Of a stretch of 64,000 bases of DNA, positions 1 through 9,661 are shown in pieces. The notes beneath the pieces are model-generated. The model was not told where the DNA came from, made no database searches, and was given only the letters and a program-made list of their open reading frames with translations. The position numbers and the translations under genes were made by a program. How positions within the stretch are numbered: position 1 is the stretch's first letter; the number at the start of each line of letters is the position of its first letter. Source of the DNA: Sporobacter termitidis DSM 10068. GTDB lineage: Bacteria; Bacillota; Clostridia; Oscillospirales; Oscillospiraceae. The stretch spans positions 639,083 to 703,082 of the forward strand of contig NZ_FQXV01000001.1 in assembly GCF_900130065.1 (NCBI RefSeq), in the 5' to 3' direction.

Positions 1-289
1 CCAATTCCTGAAAGCAGCCGCAGAGCCCCCGCGCCACGATATGGGGCGCTAAAATCTGCGTGCCGTGATATTTGACCAGCATGCGGATACCGCCGATGTG
101 GTCCGAGTGCTCATGGGTGACAAGGACGCCGGTCAGGTCGCCGGGCGTGAGCCCCAGCGCCTTCAGGCTCGCCGTGATGCGCCGCAGCGAGATGCCCGCG
201 TCGATCAGAAGATGGGTGTCCCCTTGGGATACGAGGGTACAGTTGCCCGACGACGAGCTGGCGAGCGTACATACCTTAATAAAAACCAC
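1..289 (-). CDS. YycJ/WalJ-type metallo-beta-lactamase-fold hydrolase (N-terminal part, cut by window edge)
   Basis: Read directly from the minus strand, the first 96 codons start at a GTG (289-287) and encode a beta-lactamase-fold N-terminus. An early SSSSGN stretch (residues 10-15) is followed by LLIDAG and then the metal-binding motif THEHSDH, the canonical HxHxDH zinc ligand set. This opening is typical of the YycJ/WalJ family, single-domain metallo-hydrolases encoded at the end of wal operons. It lies downstream of murA and the walRK block on the same strand, which supports the assignment. The C-terminal half lies outside the window. YycJ relatives are thought to act as nucleases or phosphodiesterases in DNA maintenance; that function is family knowledge, not visible here. 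Confidence 0.8.
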   Translation of the reverse strand, partial: MVFIKVCTLASSSSGNCTLVSQGDTHLLIDAGISLRRITASLKALGLTPGDLTGVLVTHEHSDHIGGIRMLVKYHGTQILAPHIVARGLCGCFQEL

Positions 290-381
290 TCCCCGTTTCT
301 AAAGCGCATGAATACGGCGGGGGCAAGCCCCCGCCCTACGATTTTTACACGTTACTCCCGCTCCACCCTGTTCCACGTACG

Positions 382-457
382 GTGTCATTCCCGCGCAGGC
401 GGGAATCTGCACCGAAGTGCACAGCGTTGTGGATTCCCGCCTGCGCGGGAATGACAC
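382..457. repeat. Inverted repeat with two perfect 26-bp arms
   Basis: The arms 382-407 and 432-457 are exact reverse complements around a 24-base centre, with the core TTCCCGCGCAGGCGGGAAT. A near-copy sits at 16592-16667 and a single related arm near 26783-26807. It lies between murA and the yycJ-like gene. It has no U-tract, so it is more likely a dispersed intergenic repeat than a terminator. Confidence 0.85.
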
Positions 458-555
458 GGCGATAGGCGGGCATAGATGGTGATACGAAACGATATAACGA
501 TAACATTTATCCGTTCTATCGCAGGGAATCGGTTTCCCTGTCCCCTCCCGGAGTA

Positions 556-1857
556 TTATCCCGCTTCTCTTTCGGCGGCTTCCGGTTCGTCCGGCATGGC
601 GACGGCGGTGATGTCGGCGCCCATGGCGCGCAGCTTTTCGACCAGGTCCTCATAGCCGCGCTCGATATAGCTGACGCCTTCGACCTCCGTGGTGCCGTCG
701 GCACCGAGGCCGGCGATGATCAGCGCCGCGCCGGCGCGCAGGTCGCTGGCCTTCACCGTGGCGCCCGTCAGGCGTTTGACGCCTTCGATGATGGCCGTCC
801 GGCCGCTGACCTGGACCTGGCAGCCCATTTTCGCCAGCTCGTCGACATATTTAAACCGGTTGTCCCAAACGCCCTCGGTGATAATGCTCGTGCCTTCGGC
901 TGTGCACAAGAGCGTGGAAATCTGGGGCTGCATATCTGTCGGGAAACCGGGATACGGCAGCGTCTTGACATTCGTCTTGTGGAGCGTGGCGGCCCGCCGC
1001 ACGATAACGGCGTCCTCCAGGTCCTCGACCTCGACGCCCATCTCTCTGAGCTTGCCCGAAATGCACTCCAGATGCTTCGGAATGACGTTTTTAATGGTGA
1101 CCTCGCCGCCTGCTCCGGCGACGGCGGCCATATAAGTGCCGGCCTCGATCTGATCGGGAATGATCGAATAAAAGCCGCCGGTGAGCTTTTTGACGCCTTT
1201 GATTTTAATGACGTTCGTACCGGCGCCGCGGATATCGGCGCCCATGGAGTTGAGAAAGTTTGCCAGGTCGACGATGTGCGGCTCCTTGGCGGCGTTTTCG
1301 ATAATGGTCCTGCCCTCGGCCAGCGCCGCGCCCAGCATGATATTGATCGTCGCGCCGACGGAAACCACGTCCAGATAGATCGACGCGCCCATCAGGCGGC
1401 CCGTCGCCGTCTCGGCGTTCACGATGCCGTTTTTGACCTCCAGCGCCGCGCCCATGGCCGTAAAGCCCTTGATGTGCTGATCGATCGGCCGCACGCCGCC
1501 AAAATTGCAGCCGCCCGGCATGGCGACCTTCGCCACCCCGAAACGGCCCAGCAGCGCACCGATGAGATAATAAGAGGCGCGGATGCGGCGCATCATGTCA
1601 AACGTCGCCTCATGCGTTCTGATGCCCGTGCAGTCAATATCCATGGTGTGCCTGTTGACCGTTCTGATCTCGGCGCCCATTTGCTTGAGAATGTTGAGCA
1701 GCATCGAAACGTCGGAAATTTGCGGGATATTCTCAATACGGCAGACACCGTCCACCATCAGAGCAGCGGGGATAATCGCGACGGCGGCATTCTTCGCGCC
1801 GCTGATAGAAACTTCTCCGTACAGCGGATTTCCGCCGTTTATGACGTATTTTGTCAA
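556..1857 (-). CDS. murA: UDP-N-acetylglucosamine 1-carboxyvinyltransferase (MurA)
   Basis: This enzyme transfers enolpyruvate from PEP to UDP-GlcNAc, the first committed cytoplasmic step of peptidoglycan synthesis. The 433-residue protein has the usual family length. It shows the N-terminal KNA motif (K22, N23) and the active-site loop GGCNFGGVRPIDQH with the PEP-attacking cysteine at about C117, so fosfomycin sensitivity is expected from family knowledge. The start is TTG (1857-1855) preceded by GAGGGTGA. The last residues are unusually acidic (PDEPEAAERE). It lies downstream of yycI with a 333-base gap that contains a good promoter, so it is probably transcribed both from the wal operon and on its own. 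Many Firmicutes carry two MurA copies; which one this is cannot be told from the window. Confidence 0.95.
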   Translation of the reverse strand: MTKYVINGGNPLYGEVSISGAKNAAVAIIPAALMVDGVCRIENIPQISDVSMLLNILKQMGAEIRTVNRHTMDIDCTGIRTHEATFDMMRRIRASYYLIGALLGRFGVAKVAMPGGCNFGGVRPIDQHIKGFTAMGAALEVKNGIVNAETATGRLMGASIYLDVVSVGATINIMLGAALAEGRTIIENAAKEPHIVDLANFLNSMGADIRGAGTNVIKIKGVKKLTGGFYSIIPDQIEAGTYMAAVAGAGGEVTIKNVIPKHLECISGKLREMGVEVEDLEDAVIVRRAATLHKTNVKTLPYPGFPTDMQPQISTLLCTAEGTSIITEGVWDNRFKYVDELAKMGCQVQVSGRTAIIEGVKRLTGATVKASDLRAGAALIIAGLGADGTTEVEGVSYIERGYEDLVEKLRAMGADITAVAMPDEPEAAEREAG

Positions 1858-1998
1858 AGGCTCACCCTCTTAAATGTTTATGTGTCGTTTACAGTATTAC
1901 CCGATTATAAACATTTTTTTCGCCCAATAATCACTGTGCATAGAAATTTCAGTCATTTCCGGCTACTTGCGGAATGATTGACGAAATAAATATGCCCA

Positions 1999-2092
1999 AT
2001 TATAAAGGAATCCAGTATTTGCAATCGTTTTTGGGTTTTTTTCGGAAACTGGCGTTTCGCCCAATTATACTATATGGAAGATTTTTTTGCAA
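1999..2092 (-). promoter_or_regulatory. Probable murA promoter(s)
   Basis: On the minus strand, TTGCAA (2092-2087) and TATAAT (2069-2064) are separated by exactly 17 bases, a good sigma-A promoter pointing at murA. A second TATAAT with the same flanking TTGGGC lies at 2004-1999, with a TTGCAA only 14 bases away. The rest of the AT-rich 1858-2190 interval shows no coding sequence that I can support. Confidence 0.6.
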
Positions 2093-2190
2093 TACCGCAT
2101 CAGCCCAAGAGTTTACAGCATATACGCCAATATCACACCCGTTTCTTTGGTTAAATTATGTCGGTTCTCCTATTTCCGCTGTGATCCTCC

Positions 2191-3015
2191 CTATTCTATG
2201 CTCGAATCGATTTTTCCGGTAACGGCATCCACAATGAAAATTCCCGTATCCGTGACGATGCGCCAGGCCGCCCGGAGACTGCCGTTGCCCGAGGAGGAGG
2301 CCGGGATATAGTAGCCCGGCTCGACGGCGCTGATTTTTGTGCAGGGGCGCTCCCCGCTTTTCACGGCGCTCAGAAAGCTGATCAGCGCCGCCGCCGGCGA
2401 CGACATGTCCGCCTTATCCGCGGCCGGAACGACCGCCGCGGCATGCTGTCCGGTGATCTCGCCGAGATTCCCGTCCCTGAACGAGAATCTGACGCGGCAG
2501 TTGAAAACCGTCTGGCCGCCAAAGGCGCAGACGGCGGTGACCGTCTCGCTCCCCTGTTCTCCTTCGGCCGTCACGGCGGCGGCCGTATCGATATTCATGA
2601 CCCTCAGCAGTTTTTTCGCGGTACCCGCCGCGTCGCCGCCCGCCGGATAGGCGCCGGAAGCAAACGTGAAGCTGAATTCGCCACCGCTCCAGAATACCGC
2701 CTTGCCCTTGTCTCCGGTATACGTGAAGATTTCGCCCTCGTCCACCCGCGCCGTCGCCCCGAGGAGCGCTTCCGCCAGCGTCCGCTCGTCTTCCAGGACA
2801 CGGGTAACGGTGTACTCCTGCAGCGCGGCGCCCTCGCGGATGCCCTTCAGGTCGATTTCAACACCGCTCCCGGCAAACAGGTCGCCGATGCTTCTGAGCG
2901 TCTCCGTCTTTTCGGCCCGGTCGCTGTATATGCCCCAGAGAAAAAAGACCAGGAAAAAAACGTTGATGAGAACAAGCGCCCAGATGACGACATTTTTAAT
3001 GTTTATCACTTTCAC
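2191..3015 (-). CDS. YycI-like (WalI) membrane-anchored regulator of WalK
   Basis: The 274-residue protein starts at GTG (3015-3013) behind GAGGTGAT. It has one N-terminal membrane segment (about residues 8-27) and an otherwise extracytoplasmic body. Primary sequence similarity is hard to judge by eye. The single-TM topology, the length and the position directly after the YycH-like gene (9-base gap) fit the YycI/WalI family, which in Bacillus and Staphylococcus forms a membrane complex with YycH and WalK and tunes kinase activity. The C-terminus contains a stretch resembling a PepSY-like strand pattern (WRIVTDTGIFIVDAVTG). The function is inferred mainly from position. Confidence 0.65.
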   Translation of the reverse strand: MKVINIKNVVIWALVLINVFFLVFFLWGIYSDRAEKTETLRSIGDLFAGSGVEIDLKGIREGAALQEYTVTRVLEDERTLAEALLGATARVDEGEIFTYTGDKGKAVFWSGGEFSFTFASGAYPAGGDAAGTAKKLLRVMNIDTAAAVTAEGEQGSETVTAVCAFGGQTVFNCRVRFSFRDGNLGEITGQHAAAVVPAADKADMSSPAAALISFLSAVKSGERPCTKISAVEPGYYIPASSSGNGSLRAAWRIVTDTGIFIVDAVTGKIDSSIE

Positions 3016-3024
3016 ATTATCACC

Positions 3025-4314
3025 TCAGGAGCGCAGCGGCAGCTTCGGCCAGAACGGCGCCAGCCGGCCGCTCCCGTCGTCGTCATAGCCGAGCATAAAA
3101 TCCCCGCCCGCGGCGGCGGCCGCCTGGACCTCCGGCAGCAGCACCGCCGGCTCGGTCGAAACGCTGTACGTCCTGAAGCGGAGCTCCATCTCGCTGATCC
3201 TGCCGTTCTTGACGGTAATGGATGCGGCGTACCCGTCCGGGCGCAGATAAACAGCACCCCCCGCAGCCACGTACCGGAAGAATATCCGGTAACCGCCGCC
3301 GGCCTGCTCCTGGGTGGAATCATAGTACACGGCAACGGTGTCGCTGCTGCCGCAGTAATCGGCGAGCGTGTCCGCAATCATATCGGCCGCCATATCGATG
3401 GCCTCGCTCTCCGTCGTCACCCGGTAAACCGGCGCCTCATCCTGCGCCGTCCAGCTGACCGTCCCGTCGTTTGAGAGATACATGATGAAATTGTTCCGCA
3501 CATACACCTCGGTGTCGTCGACGGTATATGGCTTTGGAAGCTCGCTGACGCCCAGCGTCAGCAGCACCTTTGTCTTCGCCGCCGCGCTGCTCAGCGGGTT
3601 GGCGGCGTCCAGCGCCGGGTGCTCCGTAACGTCGGGCAGAAGCAGCGTATAGGGGGCCGCGCTGTCCTCGTTCTTTTCAAAGGCGAAAACCGCGCTGTTG
3701 GGGCTGAAGGCGCCCGTCTGGTCGGCGATGCTGCTGAGGACCGCCGTCTGGGCCATATAGAACTTGCCGGTGGCGTCGTCCTGAAAGTACAGATAATTCT
3801 TGCCGCCGCTGTCGATGACGCACAGGCGCCGCGCGGCAGCGCCCTCCAGGCCCGCCGCGACGTTGCTTATACCGAGCCAGTCGCCGAGAACGGACAGCCT
3901 GACGGGGGAAATATACTCGAAATACACGCCCAGAGACTTCAGCGCCGCGCGCCACGCCTGCGCGTCCGTCTCCTGCGGCGGCTGCGCGGAGCTGAGCGCC
4001 TCGAGGAAATACCTGGCGGTATTGACATAGAGGTTGTCCAGCTCGCTCAGGCTGTATTTGACCCCGTAATGCCCGCCGGCCCCGTCCGTGAGGGCGATGG
4101 CGACGGGCTTGCCCGGCTGGGCAGCCTGCTGCGCCGGCGCCGGGCTGCCGCCGGCGGTGCCGCCGGTTATCGACTGCCAAAGCGCCATAAAGCTGCCGGC
4201 ATCCGCGGAGGTGTTGCCGAACAGCCGCGATTCCCACCCGAGAAAAACGGCGCTTAAAACGAGCAGCACGATAACGGCGTCCTTGACGAGCTCGATCAGT
4301 TTACGCCTGTTCAC
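3025..4314 (-). CDS. YycH-like (WalH) regulator of WalK
   Basis: The most likely start is GTG at 4314-4312, preceded by GAGGGA at a good distance, giving 429 residues. It overlaps the end of walK by 14 bases, which indicates translational coupling. One membrane segment near the N-terminus (about residues 9-28, VKDAVIVLLVLSAVFLGW) is followed by a long extracytoplasmic part with an Ala/Pro/Gly-rich linker. This is the topology of YycH, an accessory protein that restrains or activates WalK depending on the species. An in-frame ATG lies 63 bases further upstream inside walK but has no ribosome site. The assignment rests on operon position and architecture. Confidence 0.65.
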   Translation of the reverse strand: MNRRKLIELVKDAVIVLLVLSAVFLGWESRLFGNTSADAGSFMALWQSITGGTAGGSPAPAQQAAQPGKPVAIALTDGAGGHYGVKYSLSELDNLYVNTARYFLEALSSAQPPQETDAQAWRAALKSLGVYFEYISPVRLSVLGDWLGISNVAAGLEGAAARRLCVIDSGGKNYLYFQDDATGKFYMAQTAVLSSIADQTGAFSPNSAVFAFEKNEDSAAPYTLLLPDVTEHPALDAANPLSSAAAKTKVLLTLGVSELPKPYTVDDTEVYVRNNFIMYLSNDGTVSWTAQDEAPVYRVTTESEAIDMAADMIADTLADYCGSSDTVAVYYDSTQEQAGGGYRIFFRYVAAGGAVYLRPDGYAASITVKNGRISEMELRFRTYSVSTEPAVLLPEVQAAAAAGGDFMLGYDDDGSGRLAPFWPKLPLRS

Positions 4315-5767
4315 GGTTCGGTCCCTCAACAGGCAGCACGACCGTGACGGTCGTGCCATGGCCCACGGCGCTCTCAATCAGGATATCGCCGCCGTGACGC
4401 AAAACGATCTCCCTGGCGATCGACAGTCCCAGTCCCGTGCCGCCCGATTCTCTCGACCGGGCCTTGTCCACCCGGTAGAACCGGTCGAAGATACGGGAAA
4501 GGTCCTCCTCGGGGATGCCGATGCCGGTATCCTTGATCTTGACCCAGACCCTGCCGCCGGTCCGGCCGCCCGTGATATCGATGGCGCCGCCGTCTGGCGT
4601 ATATTTTACCGCGTTTGACAGGATATTGAGGAGCACCTGCTCGATCCGCGCCCTGTCGCCGAAAATTTCCGGGAAGTCTTTTTCGAGGCTGATCCCGATC
4701 CGGTGGCCGTGCTTTTGAGCCTCCAGCGCAATCGCCTGGCTGACGTCGTGCACGGAGGTCTCCAGCGAAAACTGCTCGATTGCCAGCTTCGTATTGCCCG
4801 CGTCAAAGCGGGACAGCTCCAGCAGGTCCTGGACGATCTTCGTCATCCGCTCGCTCTCGCCCAGTATGACATGCAGGAAATCGTCTTCCATCTGCTTGGG
4901 GATGTCGTTGTTTTCAGTGAGCGTTTCGGCGTAGCTGCGGATGCTTGTCAGGGGCGTGCGCAGCTCGTGGGAGACGTTGGCCACAAACTCGCGCCGGAGC
5001 GCCTCCGATTTCTTGATCTCCTCCAGAGTCATCTGCAGCTGGGAGGCCATGTTATTGAAGGTATCCGCCAGGATGCCGATCTCGTCGTCGGACTCCACGT
5101 CCAGCTTCCTTGAAAAATCGCCCTCGGCGATGGCTTCCGCCGCCTTTGTCATGCCGATGATCGGCTGCAGCAGCGTTTTGGACAGGATAAAGCTCAGCGC
5201 CACCGATATGGCAAACCCCACGGCGACGGCCTCGAAAATGCGCGTGACCAGCTCCCCGCTCAGGTCGCGGACCGTCTGCTTGTTGTCCCGGATATAGACG
5301 ATATACGCCACCGCGCCGCTTTGATCCAGGACGGGCACGGCCACGTCCATATACGAGCCGTTGGAGGTGCCGGTAAAAACCCGGTCGCCGTTCAGCGCCT
5401 TTAATATATTGGGGGTGATTTCGATCTGCGCGTTCGCGTCGGCGGCCTTGTCCGCGTCCGTCGTGAACAGCACCTTCCCCGCGTCGTTGAGAATGTAAAA
5501 GTTCCGCGTCCCGGTGTCGACGCCCAGCTTGCCGGCGTGGCCCGACACCACGTCCTTCAGCTGGCCGACAGGGTCCGGATCGTCCAGCGCCTTTTCAAGG
5601 TCCGAGTACGTATGCTCGTCCGTAAATTCGGCGCGCATCTGCTCAAAAAACTGTTCCGTATAAAACCGTTGGACACCCTGGATCAAAAACACGCAGACGA
5701 CCGTCATCAAAAACAGGATGAGGAGCAGCATGACGACCACGAATTTCCAGCGCAGGCTCTTGCTCAA
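4301..5767 (-). CDS. walK: WalK-type sensor histidine kinase
   Basis: This membrane sensor kinase is predicted to control cell-wall metabolism with WalR. The 488 residues run TM1 (about 8-30), an extracytoplasmic sensor region (about 31-175), TM2 (about 177-197), HAMP (about 198-250), then the dimerisation/phosphoacceptor domain with VSHELRTP and the phosphorylated H267. The ATPase domain shows the N box NILSNAVKYT, the G1 box DTGIGIP, the F box FDRFYR and the G2 box GGTGLGLSI. Bacillus WalK is longer (about 610 residues) because it carries a cytoplasmic PAS domain. Here HAMP passes directly into the H box, so that PAS domain is missing. The start is TTG (5767-5765) with GGGGAG upstream. It lies 42 bases after walR and overlaps the YycH-like gene. 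Confidence 0.9.
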   Translation of the reverse strand: MSKSLRWKFVVVMLLLILFLMTVVCVFLIQGVQRFYTEQFFEQMRAEFTDEHTYSDLEKALDDPDPVGQLKDVVSGHAGKLGVDTGTRNFYILNDAGKVLFTTDADKAADANAQIEITPNILKALNGDRVFTGTSNGSYMDVAVPVLDQSGAVAYIVYIRDNKQTVRDLSGELVTRIFEAVAVGFAISVALSFILSKTLLQPIIGMTKAAEAIAEGDFSRKLDVESDDEIGILADTFNNMASQLQMTLEEIKKSEALRREFVANVSHELRTPLTSIRSYAETLTENNDIPKQMEDDFLHVILGESERMTKIVQDLLELSRFDAGNTKLAIEQFSLETSVHDVSQAIALEAQKHGHRIGISLEKDFPEIFGDRARIEQVLLNILSNAVKYTPDGGAIDITGGRTGGRVWVKIKDTGIGIPEEDLSRIFDRFYRVDKARSRESGGTGLGLSIAREIVLRHGGDILIESAVGHGTTVTVVLPVEGPNREQA

Positions 5768-5809
5768 TGAAACGACTCCCCTCTGTCTTTCCGCTTCCGG
5801 CGGAAGGCT

Positions 5810-6490
5810 TTACGCTTCGTAGTAATAGCCGATGCCGCGCTTCGTCATAATGTGCTCGGGCTTTGCGGAATCGTGCTCGATCTTCTCCCGGAGCCGCCGG
5901 ACGGCCACGTCCACGGCCCGGAGGTCGCCCAGATAGTCGTACTGCCACACCTCGCGCAGCAGCTCTTCCCTGGAAAAAACCTTGCCCGGCTGCGTCCAGA
6001 GAAATTTGAACAGCTCAAATTCCCGCTGGGTCAAATCGGCGCTCCTGCCGCCCACGTAAACGTCGTACCGCTCCAGGTCCACGACGATGCCGTCGGCCCG
6101 GATATCCTCCGGCGGGGCGGCATGGCTCGTCCGGCGGATGTTCGCCTTGACGCGCGCCAGGACCTCCCGGATCGAAAACGGCTTTGTGATATAGTCGTCG
6201 GCGCCGATTTCCAGGCCCAGCACCTTGTCCGTCTCCGCCTCGCGGGCCGTCAGCATGATGATCGGCGTCAGATAATCCGTCGCGCGGATCTTCGTGCAGA
6301 CGTCAAAGCCGCTCAGGACCGGCAGCATCACGTCCAGAAGGATCAGGTCCGGCGATGCGTCGCCGTATATTTTAAGCGCTTTTTCGCCGTCGTAAGCCGC
6401 CAGCACGTCATAGCCCTCTTTTTTCAGGTTAAAGCTCAGAATATCGACGATATTCTTCTCATCGTCCACAATGAGGATCGTCTTGCTCAA
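5810..6490 (-). CDS. walR: WalR-type OmpR-family response regulator
   Basis: The 226-residue protein has a receiver domain followed by an OmpR-type winged helix. The acidic pair D10/D11-E, the phosphoacceptor D53 in LLDVMLP and the conserved K in DDYITKPF are all present. The C-terminal half carries LTQREFELFKFL and the recognition-helix region AVDVAVRRLREKIE, ending with the RGIGYYYE hairpin. It is the partner of the WalK kinase encoded next. In related bacteria the pair is essential and drives autolysin and cell-wall genes. The start is TTG (6490-6488) behind an excellent AAGGAGGG. It is separated by only 14 bases from the upstream Nudix gene, so the two are probably cotranscribed. Confidence 0.92.
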   Translation of the reverse strand: MSKTILIVDDEKNIVDILSFNLKKEGYDVLAAYDGEKALKIYGDASPDLILLDVMLPVLSGFDVCTKIRATDYLTPIIMLTAREAETDKVLGLEIGADDYITKPFSIREVLARVKANIRRTSHAAPPEDIRADGIVVDLERYDVYVGGRSADLTQREFELFKFLWTQPGKVFSREELLREVWQYDYLGDLRAVDVAVRRLREKIEHDSAKPEHIMTKRGIGYYYEA

Positions 6491-6504
6491 ACGGGCTGCC
6501 CTCC

Positions 6505-7047
6505 TTACCGATTCCGCTCCAGATACTTCTCCGCCTTGAGTATGCCGATGATCGTTTTGGCGTCCCGTATATCGCCGGACATGATCTGTCCGGCAAGCGC
6601 CGGCAGCGGGACGGCCTCGACGGTGAGAAACTCGTTCTCGTCCGGATGCGCCTGGCCCGGGATCAGGTCCATGGCCAGATAGATATGGAGTATCTCCATG
6701 GAAAAGCCGGGAGAGGTATAGACCGGGCCGAGATAGACGAGCTTTCCCGCCGTGTATCCCGTCTCCTCAGACAGCTCCCGCACGGCGCAGTCCCGGTGGT
6801 CCTCGCAGTATTCCAGCTTGCCGGCGGGGATCTCCAAAAGCTCTTCCCCCATCGGGTAACGGTACTGCCGCACCATCAGCACGTCCCCCGCCGCTGTCAC
6901 CGGCACGATGGCCACGCCGCCCGGGTGCTCGACGACCTCCCGCGGGACCAGCGCGCCGTTATGCAGCTCCGCGACATCGTTCCTGACATTGACGATTCTG
7001 CCTTTATATACCGTATTTGTTGATACCTGTTTTTCAAAAAACTCCAT
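6505..7047 (-). CDS. Nudix hydrolase, ADP-ribose pyrophosphatase type
   Basis: The 180-residue protein begins at ATG 7047-7045, chosen because GCGAGG lies just upstream; an in-frame start 63 bases earlier lacks a ribosome site. It contains a complete Nudix box G-x5-E-x7-REL-x-EE-x-GY in the stretch from GKLEYCE to SEETGY. A GEELLEIPAGK lead-in, typical of the NudF/ADP-ribose pyrophosphatase group, precedes the box. It would hydrolyse ADP-ribose or related nucleoside diphosphates to AMP and a sugar phosphate in the cytoplasm. It is the first gene of the walR operon here. Upstream, TATAAT occurs at 7104-7099 on the minus strand. Confidence 0.88.
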   Translation of the reverse strand: MEFFEKQVSTNTVYKGRIVNVRNDVAELHNGALVPREVVEHPGGVAIVPVTAAGDVLMVRQYRYPMGEELLEIPAGKLEYCEDHRDCAVRELSEETGYTAGKLVYLGPVYTSPGFSMEILHIYLAMDLIPGQAHPDENEFLTVEAVPLPALAGQIMSGDIRDAKTIIGILKAEKYLERNR

Positions 7048-7169
7048 GCTTTGACCTCGCTTGGGCAAAATATCCGCACATTCCGTGCTTTTTCGATCAT
7101 TATATACCAAGCCCGACGAAAATGGTAGTCCGATTTCTTGACAGTTTTTCGTTAAATTAACTTTCCTAT

Positions 7170-7198
7170 TTGCAAATCTTATATGCTGTGTGTATAAT
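7170..7198 (+). promoter_or_regulatory. Probable typA promoter
   Basis: TTGCAA (7170-7175), a 17-base spacer and TATAAT (7193-7198) form a near-consensus sigma-A promoter about 110 bases upstream of the typA start. A dispersed repeat lies in the leader. Confidence 0.65.
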
Positions 7199-7234
7199 AG
7201 ATGCTCATTGAACTCTTTTCCAAATTGCTTTGCC

Positions 7235-7291
7235 TGTCATCCTGAGCGCAGCGAAGAATCTTGGCGAAAGATTCACGGCCTCAGAATGACA
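7235..7291. repeat. Imperfect inverted repeat in the typA leader
   Basis: TGTCATCCTGAGCGCAGCG opens the element, and its imperfect complement closes it with CGGCCTCAGAATGACA; the inner arms are AAGAATCTT and AAGATT. This matches the style of short dispersed intergenic repeats in clostridial genomes. It lies between promoter and start codon, so it should be transcribed as a hairpin in the typA leader. Confidence 0.6.
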
Positions 7292-7309
7292 TAATGAAGG
7301 TGTAATTAT

Positions 7310-9127
<1,818 letters not shown>

Positions 9128-9164
9128 GTTCCAGCAATAATGCGGCGAAAGCCCCGCTCCCCGT

Positions 9165-9329
9165 CCTCATGCCTCCCTCGGACGAGGGAGGTGGCGCGCA
9201 GCGCCGGAAGGAGTGATACGCCGCACTGCGATGGCGGCCGTATCTCTGTTTTCTTCCGCGGCGCCGACAGGAGTCCCTCCTTCAGTCGCCGGCGGGCGAC
9301 AGCTCCCTCGTCTGAGGGAGCCGGGGATG
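9165..9329. repeat. Cluster of dispersed intergenic repeats
   Basis: Two elements are present. The first (about 9165-9215) contains CCTCCCTCGGACGAGGGAGG. The second (9271-9329) contains CTTCAGTCGCC, GGGCGACAGCTCCCTC and GTCTGAGGGAGCCGGGGA, and recurs almost letter for letter at 26410-26469. Both can fold into GC-rich hairpins. They lie between typA and the thrS T-box leader. No protein-coding signal is seen in 9128-9390. Confidence 0.8.
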
Positions 9330-9396
9330 GATATAGTTTTCCGGTTGACAGCGGGACGGAACAGTGTTATCTTGACCTTAAAACATATTAAAAGCC

Positions 9397-9640
9397 ATGA
9401 CGAAGACGGACGTATGAAAAAAGGCGCAGAGAGAAGGGGCCTCCGGCTGAAAGCCCTTTTGTCACTCTTTTATACGTCGACCACTTCCGAGCCGCCCGCC
9501 GAACCCAGAGTAGGCCGGGCCGTGACCGCACGTTACAGCGGGGACGAGCGACGGCATGCGTAACAAAAGTTACGGGCCGTATGCAGGGTGGAACCGTGCG
9601 ACAATGTCCGCACCCCTGATTTGGGGGCGCGGACTTTTTA
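9397..9640 (+). promoter_or_regulatory. T-box riboswitch (threonyl-tRNA sensing) with terminator
   Basis: The T-box sequence AGGGTGGAACCGTG (9585-9598) is a near-perfect match to the conserved antiterminator element that pairs with the uncharged tRNA acceptor end. It is followed by an intrinsic terminator: GTCCGC (9606-9611) pairs with GCGGAC (9629-9634) around a C-rich/G-rich inner stem, ahead of a U-run. Stem I is outlined by GACGTAT (about 9408-9414) pairing with ATACGTC (about 9472-9478). An ACC threonine codon directly after the stem (9480-9482) is a plausible specifier. Its position 22 bases ahead of thrS fits induction of ThrRS on threonine starvation. The exact 5' end and the specifier are inferred. 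Confidence 0.88.
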
Positions 9641-9661
9641 TTTTGCAAGGAGGAGCAGGAA

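Noticed and set aside
1974-2311. Short open frames upstream of murA
   Set aside because: No ribosome sites and no protein-like composition; the interval contains promoter elements instead.
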